From NCBI GenBank assembly GCA_011371325.1, contig DRQV01000268.1, positions 1 to 12,838 of the forward strand: a stretch of 12,838 nt of DNA, given 5' to 3'. Below the pieces are notes generated by a model. It searched no databases. It was given only the letters and a program-made list of their open reading frames with translations, and had not been told where the DNA came from. The translations under genes and the position numbers were made by a program. Source of the DNA: Thioploca sp. GTDB lineage: Bacteria; Pseudomonadota; Gammaproteobacteria; Beggiatoales; Beggiatoaceae. Position 1 is the first letter of the stretch. Each line of letters opens with the position of its first letter. Below are positions 6,342-12,838 of this stretch, one piece after another.

Positions 6342-8333
6342 ATGCAATCCAAAATACTAATCTTTATCACAATCTTTATTGCTAACTTCTGCTATGCTGA
6401 AGAACAAGATATTGAATTACAAAACGAATTACATTTTTTGCGGTTAGAAAATTTTTTAAATTTAGAACTCGATATAGCATCTACCAAAGCTGAAACTTCT
6501 TTACAAAGTCCTTCTACAGTAACTGTAATTGATCGGCAGATGCTTGAAGAATATAACTTTGCTTCAATTTCTACCGCAGTGGAAACTTTAGCTGGTATCC
6601 AAGTCTATCGAACTGCTTTCAAACAGCAAGTTACTACTATACGAGGGGTATTGCAAGATCATTATGCTAATAAGGTATTAGTAATGATCAATAATATACC
6701 AAGTTGGCATGCAATAACTGGAGAAGGCAACTTAGATAGATTGAGTATTCATGATGTAGAACGAATTGAAGTATTGCGTGGGCCAGCTTCGGTAATTTAT
6801 GGCTCACAAGCCTATTCTGGAGCGGTAAATATTATTTTACGCAAGGATACTAAACAGCTACACGTTGATATTGGCACTAAAGATAGGAATTCTATAGGAG
6901 CTAATTACCGTTATAATTTAAAAGATAAATTATCTATATTTACCGCTGCTAATAAAGAACATGGTCAACGTTATCAAGATAATTTTACTGATGAAACAGG
7001 GATAAATGGAAATATTGTAGATTATTATGATAGTTTGAATGCTACTGCCGCTTTAGATTATCAAGATCATTCTTTATTGTTTAATGTATTTCGTAATGAT
7101 GAAGGTAACTATGAAGGTTCTACTCAGAAATTTTCTGCCGGAGCTGGCAATAATCATGATGTTGATGGTATTTTACTAGGATATACTTATTCTCACAATT
7201 GGAGTCAATATTTTTACTCTAAAATAAAACTATTTTATGATAGAAATGAACGCAATTTTTCCAGATCAGCTGACGATGATATTAGAGCAAATGTATTAGG
7301 ACAAAGAATTGGTGGCAACATCAGTAATATTTTTACTTGGGATGATAAATTACAATTTGAACTGGGAACAGATTATGAAATTAGAACCAGCAAAGAATAT
7401 AAAAATATTCAGCAATCTACCAATACTATTTTAGCAGAAAATAATCTCTCCGACCGAAGCGTATATGAATATTCTGGCTATGCTCAAATAGATTGGAAAC
7501 CATTAGCTAAATGGCGTATCTTGATTGGTAGCAGGCTTACTAAAAGTGAAACTTTTGGAGAAAATATATCTTCACGGGGGACTATTGTCTACTCAATAGA
7601 TGCTAAAAATACAATTAAATTTATCGCTGGTCAGTCATTTCGGACTCCAAGTCTATTTGAACTATATTTTATAACTCCAACCAAAAGCGTATTTGGTACT
7701 GAGAGTTTAGAACCAGAAACAGCTGATACCTTTGAAATTGGTTATCAACATATAAATGGTTATTTCTATATTCAAACATTAGCTTATTATTCTATTTATA
7801 AAAATAAAATCCATCGGATTAAAGATGATGTCATACTCGATGATGGCGCAGTTGCTAAAAATGTTAGCGTGTATACCAATGGCCAAGAGTTTAGTGCTAA
7901 AGGAGTGGAGCTTGAATTAAAGTATCTAAATCCTAAAGTAGCCAATATATTTCTAAATTTTGCGTATATATCTGGTGATGATGGTGATAAATTATCTGGA
8001 ACTGAACATTATAATTTTAAATATGTGCCAGATTATACCGCTTCAATTGGAGTATATAAAAGTTTTCAAGATGTTGATATTTCTATGATTGGTAATTATA
8101 GCAGTACTGCCAATAGTCATCAAGAATCAGTTGATAGCTATTTTAATTTAAGTTTCAATTTTGCTTATCAGCATAAATATAAATCTTGGCAACTGAAACA
8201 TGTTTTATCAATTCAAAATCTTACTGATACCAAAGTTTCGATACCTGAATATGTACGGCGTGGTGAACTTAATGAATTACCATTGGTTGGCTCAGAACGT
8301 GGAGTATTTTATTCTTTAAATGTAGGTTTTTAG
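6342..8333 (+). CDS. TonB-dependent outer-membrane receptor
   Basis: This 663-residue protein begins with a short signal peptide (1-19, hydrophobic ILIFITIFIANFCYA, cleavage likely after YA). The plug domain spans about 50-168. It includes SPSTVTVIDRQML (56-68), TTIRGV (98-103), KVLVMINNIP (111-120) and the diagnostic IEVLRGPASVIYGSQAYSGA (142-161). A 22-strand-type beta-barrel follows, ending in aromatic Phe as outer-membrane proteins usually do. Such receptors import siderophores, haem, cobalamin, copper chelates or glycans using TonB energy. Plug and barrel are complete, but I cannot name the substrate. No TonB, ExbB or ABC importer gene is adjacent. It lies 278 bp after ccoG, behind a run of stem-loops, so it is probably transcribed separately. 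The ATG has no Shine-Dalgarno sequence but gives a sound signal peptide. Confidence 0.92.
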   Translation: MQSKILIFITIFIANFCYAEEQDIELQNELHFLRLENFLNLELDIASTKAETSLQSPSTVTVIDRQMLEEYNFASISTAVETLAGIQVYRTAFKQQVTTIRGVLQDHYANKVLVMINNIPSWHAITGEGNLDRLSIHDVERIEVLRGPASVIYGSQAYSGAVNIILRKDTKQLHVDIGTKDRNSIGANYRYNLKDKLSIFTAANKEHGQRYQDNFTDETGINGNIVDYYDSLNATAALDYQDHSLLFNVFRNDEGNYEGSTQKFSAGAGNNHDVDGILLGYTYSHNWSQYFYSKIKLFYDRNERNFSRSADDDIRANVLGQRIGGNISNIFTWDDKLQFELGTDYEIRTSKEYKNIQQSTNTILAENNLSDRSVYEYSGYAQIDWKPLAKWRILIGSRLTKSETFGENISSRGTIVYSIDAKNTIKFIAGQSFRTPSLFELYFITPTKSVFGTESLEPETADTFEIGYQHINGYFYIQTLAYYSIYKNKIHRIKDDVILDDGAVAKNVSVYTNGQEFSAKGVELELKYLNPKVANIFLNFAYISGDDGDKLSGTEHYNFKYVPDYTASIGVYKSFQDVDISMIGNYSSTANSHQESVDSYFNLSFNFAYQHKYKSWQLKHVLSIQNLTDTKVSIPEYVRRGELNELPLVGSERGVFYSLNVGF

Positions 8334-8421
8334 CAACAAACTTAGCTCTGGTTATAACAATTCTTAATTAAATTCAAAATATCCAATTGAGAAATGCTAT
8401 CAACCAGGTCTATGCCTTATT
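8334..8421. other. Convergent spacer between the TonB receptor gene and rpoD
   Basis: This 88-bp spacer separates two genes that end facing each other. It contains a nested dyad: CTGGTT (8348-8353) with AACCAG (8402-8407), enclosing CAATT (8358-8362) with AATTG (8385-8389). The structure is weak and has no T run, so a shared bidirectional terminator is possible but not shown. Confidence 0.3.
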
Positions 8422-10218
8422 CTAATCCAAAAAACTTCTTAACTGTTCAGAAAAACTAGGATGTCTTAATTTACGCAAAGCCTTAGCTTCAATTTGTCGA
8501 ATCCGTTCCCTAGTGACATCAAATTGTTTACCAACTTCTTCCAAGGTATGATCAGTATTCATATCAATTCCAAATCGCATTCGTAATACTTTAGCTTCAC
8601 GTGGTGTTAAACCCAATAACATATCTTGAGTTGCACGTCGTAAACCTTCAAAAGTTGCAGAGTCGAGTGGAGCTTGAATGCTAGTATCTTCAATAAAATC
8701 TCCCAAATGAGAATCGTCATCATCTCCAATTGGAGTTTCCATTGAAATAGGTTCTTTAGCAATTTTCAATACCTTGCGGACTTTTTCTTCCGACATTTCC
8801 ATCCGTTCGGCTAATTCTTCTGGAGTTGGATCACAACCTTTTTCTTGAAGTATTTTACGAGATATACGATTAAGTTTATTAATTGTTTCAATCATATGTA
8901 CTGGAATCCGAATAGTTCGAGCTTGATCTGCTATTGAACGAGTGATAGCTTGCCGAATCCACCAAGTAGCATAAGTGGAAAATTTATATCCTCGCTTATA
9001 TTCAAATTTATCAACTGCTTTCATCAAACCAATATTACCTTCTTGGATTAAATCAAGAAATTGCAAACCACGATTAGTATATTTTTTTGCGATAGAAATA
9101 ACTAACCGTAAATTAGCTTCAATCATTTCCCGTTTAGCTCGACGTGCTTTAGCCTCTCCAACCGACATTCTCCGATTGATTTCTTTAATTTCAGCAATCT
9201 TTAAGCGACTTTGCTTTTCCATGATAATTAAATTTTCTTGGATTCGCATTAGTATTTTGTGATACTTCTTTAAGTTACCTACATATGGTTTATTGCTATT
9301 TAATAAAGAAGGTATCCAATGTAGATTAGTACTATTATCTTTGAAAGATGACAAGAATTCTTTTTTTGTCATACCTACCTTATATATACAAATATCTCTT
9401 ATTTTGTATTCTTGTTCTTTAATCAAATCCACACTATCATGTAACTTTTGAGATAATTCATCAATAACTTTAGGTATTAATTTAAATTTTAAAAAGCAAT
9501 CAGCTAGTTCTTTACGTAATTGTATATATTTAGTTGATTTAGTTCCTGAAGAACTTTCTACTTGATTCAAATTAATATAAAGCTCAAACAAATGATTAAA
9601 ATGTTTACAAACTTCTTTAGAATCAACTACATGCTCTTCAATAATTGTATTATCATGAGAATTATCAAACTCATCAGTAATTCCTACATTTAATCCATGT
9701 TCAGAGCCATCTTTAAAACCGGTGATAATATCAGCCATTCTGATTTCACCAGTTTTTATCCGTTCATAACTCTTTAGAAATTCAGCAATAATATCTGGAT
9801 GAGTTGCTAATGCGGATAACACCTGAGTTAAACCATCTTCAATCCGTTTAGCTATTTGAATTTCACCATCTCTCGTCAATAAATCAACGCTACCCATTTC
9901 TCGCATATACATACGAACTGGATCAGTAGTACGCCCAAATTCGCCATCTACATTGGCCAAGGCTGCAACAGCCTCTTCGGTGGCATCTTCTTCGTCAGCA
10001 ATTGGAGTATCAGTAATCATTAAATCATCGTCATTGGGAGTAAATTCATGTACAGCTATTCCCATATTATTAATCATATCTATAATATTTTCGATTTGCT
10101 CTGGATCGATAATATCATCTGGTAAATGATCATTAACTTCATGATAAGTTAAAAAACCTTGGCCTTTACCTTTGGCAATGAGCAGTTTAAGTTGAGATTG
10201 CTGTTGTTCTCGGTTCAT
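8422..10218 (-). CDS. rpoD: RNA polymerase housekeeping sigma factor RpoD (sigma-70)
   Basis: This primary sigma factor directs RNA polymerase to most promoters. The 598-residue protein carries every sigma-70 region: 1.1 (about 1-70); 1.2 (DPVRMYMREMG, 99-109); the proteobacterial non-conserved insert (about 130-345); region 2 (362-436, with KFSTYATWWIRQAITRSIA at 412-430 for -10 melting and recognition); region 3 (about 440-520); and region 4 (about 535-598), whose helix-turn-helix TLEEVGKQFDVTRERIRQ (558-575) binds the -35 element. Length and insert match gammaproteobacterial RpoD, and nothing is missing. It lies 50 bp behind dnaG on the same strand, the usual macromolecular-synthesis order, so cotranscription is likely. 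No Shine-Dalgarno sequence is seen, but the start (MNREQQQSQLKLL) gives an intact region 1.1. Confidence 0.98.
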   Translation of the reverse strand: MNREQQQSQLKLLIAKGKGQGFLTYHEVNDHLPDDIIDPEQIENIIDMINNMGIAVHEFTPNDDDLMITDTPIADEEDATEEAVAALANVDGEFGRTTDPVRMYMREMGSVDLLTRDGEIQIAKRIEDGLTQVLSALATHPDIIAEFLKSYERIKTGEIRMADIITGFKDGSEHGLNVGITDEFDNSHDNTIIEEHVVDSKEVCKHFNHLFELYINLNQVESSSGTKSTKYIQLRKELADCFLKFKLIPKVIDELSQKLHDSVDLIKEQEYKIRDICIYKVGMTKKEFLSSFKDNSTNLHWIPSLLNSNKPYVGNLKKYHKILMRIQENLIIMEKQSRLKIAEIKEINRRMSVGEAKARRAKREMIEANLRLVISIAKKYTNRGLQFLDLIQEGNIGLMKAVDKFEYKRGYKFSTYATWWIRQAITRSIADQARTIRIPVHMIETINKLNRISRKILQEKGCDPTPEELAERMEMSEEKVRKVLKIAKEPISMETPIGDDDDSHLGDFIEDTSIQAPLDSATFEGLRRATQDMLLGLTPREAKVLRMRFGIDMNTDHTLEEVGKQFDVTRERIRQIEAKALRKLRHPSFSEQLRSFLD

Positions 10219-10268
10219 AATTGTGTCGATTGTTATCGGTTAATGGATAATATGATAAGAAGCTGTTA

Positions 10269-11945
10269 TTAGATATTTTCCTGAGTTATTTGGGCAAGTT
10301 TTGAGTTAATTTGTGCTAAAAAATCAATACTTTTTTGATAAGATTGATATAACCTATTTAAAATGCTAGTAAATTCATCTTCTATAATTCCAGTTATATT
10401 TTCAAAACTAAGAGCCTTCTTTTTCGCCAATAAATTAATCGTTGATTCATATTCCGTACCTCTCCAATGTTCACAAATCGCCCCTAGCCTTAATTGAGGA
10501 TGAAATTGGATGAATTCAATAAGCTCTAATAAGAGTTTTATATAATCTTGATTTAAAAACGATAATTTTTCAGGATATTTTATTAATTTAACTAATTCAG
10601 GATAATGCAATAAATATACAATTGCTTGTTCAATCAAAGATAGTTCTCTAAAACTAGTATCCATGGATTGTTTTAACTGTGGTTTGGCTACAAATAAATT
10701 ATTTAAACCTGTTAACTTACTTAATTCTTGTAACATTAAATCTTGATACGCTCCGGTTGGTAATTGGTTAATTAATGGTTTAGCTAATTCTACCAATTTA
10801 GCTTTCCCATCAATACTATTCATATCAACTTGTTGTTGCAAAGTATCAAATAGAAATTTTGATAATGGAGTGGCTTGTGCTATACGCTTATTAAAAGCTT
10901 GAGTACCTTCCAAACGTATTAAACCATCAGGATCATGTTCTTGCGGTAAAAAAATAAATCTAATTTGTCGGCTTCCTTGTAATAATGGTAAGGATATTTC
11001 TAAAGCTCGCCAAGCAGCCTTTTGTCCAGCAGCATCACCATCAAAACAGAAAATAATTTCTGATACATTGCGGAATAAAAATGTTAAATGCTTCGCAGTG
11101 GTAGCAGTGCCTAAGGTAGCTACAGCATAATAAATGCCATATTGTGCCAATGCTACAACATCCATATAACCTTCAACTACAATTACCGTTTTTAAAACTC
11201 CCTGTTTACGAGCAAAATACCAACCATATAATTCACCACCTTTTCGGAATAATGTTGTTTCTGGTGAGTTAAGATATTTAGGTTTACTCTGATCAATAAC
11301 TCGACCGCCAAAAGCAATTATTCGCCCACGTCGATCTAAAATTGGAAATATAATTCTATTCCGAAACCTATCATAACGTTGTCCGGCATCATTTTGAGTA
11401 ACTAAACCAGTTTTTAATAAATTATTACGTGTTTCAGCGTCAGTACCAAATATTTTTAATACATTATCCCAACCATTTGGAGCATAACCTAATCCAAAAT
11501 AACGAGTAATTTGACCAGTCAATCCTCTTTGTTTAAGATAATTAATCGCAATTTGAGATTCTCGTAATTGTTGGCGATAATATGTGGCTACTTGTTGCAT
11601 AATTTGATACAAATCAACAATAGAATTATCGATAGGGGAAGTATCATTTTGTTCATATACAACTTCCATCCCAACCCTAGATGCAATTTCTTGGATTGCT
11701 TCTACAAATTCAAACCGAGCATAGTTAAGCATAAAACCTATCGCTGACCCAGAAGCTCCACAACCAAAACAATGGTAAAATTGCTTCTCGGAACTGACAG
11801 TGAAAGACGGGGTTTTTTCGGTATGAAAAGGACAACAAGCGACATAATTTTTACCCATTTTACGTAATGGAATATAACTATTAATTAGCTCAACTATATC
11901 AACTTTGGCCATTAATTCATCGATAAAATAACGGGGAATGTGCAT
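10269..11945 (-). CDS. dnaG: DNA primase
   Basis: DnaG makes the RNA primers for replication forks. The 558-residue protein has the N-terminal zinc-binding domain with C38, H41, C59 and C62 (CPFHTEKTPSF, then HCFGCG). The catalytic core follows, with YDRFRNRIIFPI (191-202) and the Toprim acidic motifs VVEGYMDV (E258) and FDGDAAG (D302, D304). The C-terminal part from about 430 is the helicase-binding domain, less conserved as usual. Length is slightly under the 581 residues of the E. coli enzyme. The start gives the conserved opening MHIPRYFIDELMAKVDIVELI minus its last residue. It is followed 50 bp later by rpoD, but rpsU, which often leads this operon, is absent. Upstream is a divergent fixH, so its promoter must lie in 11946-12231. 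No Shine-Dalgarno sequence is visible. Confidence 0.98.
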   Translation of the reverse strand: MHIPRYFIDELMAKVDIVELINSYIPLRKMGKNYVACCPFHTEKTPSFTVSSEKQFYHCFGCGASGSAIGFMLNYARFEFVEAIQEIASRVGMEVVYEQNDTSPIDNSIVDLYQIMQQVATYYRQQLRESQIAINYLKQRGLTGQITRYFGLGYAPNGWDNVLKIFGTDAETRNNLLKTGLVTQNDAGQRYDRFRNRIIFPILDRRGRIIAFGGRVIDQSKPKYLNSPETTLFRKGGELYGWYFARKQGVLKTVIVVEGYMDVVALAQYGIYYAVATLGTATTAKHLTFLFRNVSEIIFCFDGDAAGQKAAWRALEISLPLLQGSRQIRFIFLPQEHDPDGLIRLEGTQAFNKRIAQATPLSKFLFDTLQQQVDMNSIDGKAKLVELAKPLINQLPTGAYQDLMLQELSKLTGLNNLFVAKPQLKQSMDTSFRELSLIEQAIVYLLHYPELVKLIKYPEKLSFLNQDYIKLLLELIEFIQFHPQLRLGAICEHWRGTEYESTINLLAKKKALSFENITGIIEDEFTSILNRLYQSYQKSIDFLAQINSKLAQITQENI

Positions 11946-12231
11946 TTAATTAAAACCAAGAATAAGAAATATATGATTAAGAATATTCTACTTAGGATAT
12001 TGTTATACTATTTGAATTAGAATATATAAAATTCAAGAATTTTTAGAATAAATAATTTTATTAGATGAATATTTGTGACTTTATAAGTTATAAAAAAGGA
12101 ATTTTAAATATAAATAATATCATTTTAAATTAGATAAATTATACATTTATAGTGTTGCATTAAAATAATAATTATATTATTATGTTTTTATAAAAATTTA
12201 ATCAAAATACCTAGAAATAAGTTGAAAATTT
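11946..12231. other. Divergent intergenic region between dnaG and fixH
   Basis: This 286-bp, extremely AT-rich stretch should carry promoters in both directions: for the dnaG-rpoD pair leftward and for fixH rightward. An A/T-only hairpin (ATAATAAT at 12165-12172 with ATTATTAT at 12176-12183) lies near the fixH side. I see no rpsU gene, no tRNA and no FNR-type box. Several A/T-rich words resemble -10 elements, but none has a properly spaced -35, so I do not place a promoter. Confidence 0.55.
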
Positions 12232-12681
12232 ATGAATAAAAAACCTTGGTATCGTGAACTATTTGTCTGGTTAGTAATTCTATTTCCTGTTTCTGCTGTA
12301 ATCGGTGGCATGATTACTATTTCATTAGCTATTAATTCCGATGATGGATTGGTCATAGATGATTATTATAAACAAGGCTTAGAAATCAATTTGGTATTAG
12401 AACGTGATAAAAAGGCAGTTAAACATGGTTTACAGGCTACTTTAAACCTTGACAATAATTTTATTAAAGTGAGATTAGATAAAAATTCTGCTTATGATTT
12501 ACCTGATAAACTCAATCTTAAATTTAGTCATCATACTCGTTCAGGTTTTGATAAAGATATTGTTCTAAATCGAGTTAGTGATGATATGTATCAGAATAAA
12601 CTACCAGAATTAATATTGGGCAAATGGTCTGTACAAATTTCTGCAGATGATTGGCGTTTATTACAGTCTATCCAAATATAG
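12232..12681 (+). CDS. fixH: FixH-family protein (cbb3 oxidase maturation)
   Basis: This 149-residue protein has one N-terminal membrane helix (about 10-34, after KPWYRE) and a periplasmic beta-rich domain. The pattern KPWYRELFVW, then a helix, then VIDDYYKQGLEIN (41-53), is characteristic of the FixH family. FixH/CcoH is a single-span inner-membrane protein that helps assemble or stabilise cbb3-type cytochrome oxidase with the copper ATPase CcoI/FixI. In many genomes it follows ccoG in a ccoGHIS cluster; here it stands 6 kb from ccoG, divergent from dnaG, with panB 41 bp downstream. It may therefore be transcribed with panB by position rather than by function. No Shine-Dalgarno sequence precedes the ATG. 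Family assignment is good; partner oxidase genes are outside the window. Confidence 0.85.
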   Translation: MNKKPWYRELFVWLVILFPVSAVIGGMITISLAINSDDGLVIDDYYKQGLEINLVLERDKKAVKHGLQATLNLDNNFIKVRLDKNSAYDLPDKLNLKFSHHTRSGFDKDIVLNRVSDDMYQNKLPELILGKWSVQISADDWRLLQSIQI

Positions 12682-12722
12682 TATATTCTTAAATTAATCA
12701 TTTGATTCCAATTCCGTATAAT

Positions 12723-12838
12723 ATGATAAAATTAGACAAACTCAAACAAAATGGAGAAAAAATTACCTGTTTGACTGCTTATGATGCTAGTTTTGCTAGT
12801 ATAATTGATCAAGCTGGAATTGATATTTTATTGGTTGG
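12723..12838 (+). CDS. panB: 3-methyl-2-oxobutanoate hydroxymethyltransferase, N-terminal start (3' truncated)
   Basis: The window ends 38 codons into this gene. The visible residues carry the family hallmark GEKITCLTAYDASFASIIDQ (11-30) followed by AGIDILLVG (31-39, the last Gly codon being cut by the window edge). This matches the first strand and helix of ketopantoate hydroxymethyltransferase, the first committed enzyme of pantothenate (coenzyme A) synthesis, which adds a methylene-tetrahydrofolate carbon to 2-oxoisovalerate. The active-site aspartates lie beyond the edge. It starts 41 bp after fixH with no Shine-Dalgarno sequence. panC would be the expected next gene. Confidence 0.9.
   Translation, partial: MIKLDKLKQNGEKITCLTAYDASFASIIDQAGIDILLV

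Noticed and set aside
8334..8421. tRNA gene between the receptor gene and rpoD
   Set aside because: The dyads do not form a cloverleaf, and there is no T-arm GTTC motif or CCA end.
8975..9262. Plus-strand open frame of about 95 codons opposite rpoD
   Set aside because: It is the mirror of the highly conserved sigma region 2 coding sequence, so its openness follows from rpoD codons.
1..12838. Defence island, prophage or transposon
   Set aside because: Every sizeable gene belongs to a housekeeping, respiratory, envelope or metabolic family. No transposase, integrase, nuclease or toxin-antitoxin pair is visible.

Overview
The window reads as ordinary chromosome from a strongly AT-rich gammaproteobacterium. 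The best taxonomic clues are a proteobacterial housekeeping sigma-70 with the large non-conserved insert between regions 1 and 2, placed directly behind primase, and a SirB2-type membrane protein. CcoG and FixH point to a cbb3-type cytochrome oxidase elsewhere in the genome, so to microaerobic respiration. A GldG-type gene end, a family GH57 enzyme and the low G+C would fit a Beggiatoa-like or other Thiotrichales-type sulfur bacterium, or an AT-rich symbiont. That placement is an inference, not something the sequence proves.

Layout, left to right: (1) the last 71 codons of a GldG-type ABC-transporter partner protein, followed by about 300 bp without a gene that holds a long inverted repeat and a relic copy of 36 bp from that same gene; (2) a GH57 glycoside hydrolase with its own candidate promoter and a strong Shine-Dalgarno site; (3) peptide deformylase, a SirB2-family membrane protein and a flippase-like membrane protein, all on the plus strand; (4) ccoG, then a spacer with four consecutive stem-loops, then a TonB-dependent outer-membrane receptor; (5) on the minus strand, dnaG followed by rpoD, the macromolecular-synthesis pair without rpsU in front; (6) divergent from dnaG, a FixH-family gene and the first 38 codons of panB, cut by the window end.

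The genes are mostly housekeeping: transcription and replication initiation (rpoD, dnaG), N-terminal protein maturation (def), cbb3 oxidase maturation (ccoG, fixH) and pantothenate synthesis (panB). The accessory functions are glycan metabolism (GH57), outer-membrane import (TonB receptor) and envelope lipid handling (flippase-like protein). No defence system, CRISPR array, transposase, phage gene or RNA gene is visible. The features most worth a second look lie between genes: the relic GldG fragment joined to an inverted repeat, and the stem-loop run between ccoG and the receptor. Also notable is the near-complete absence of Shine-Dalgarno sequences, GH57 being the clear exception.
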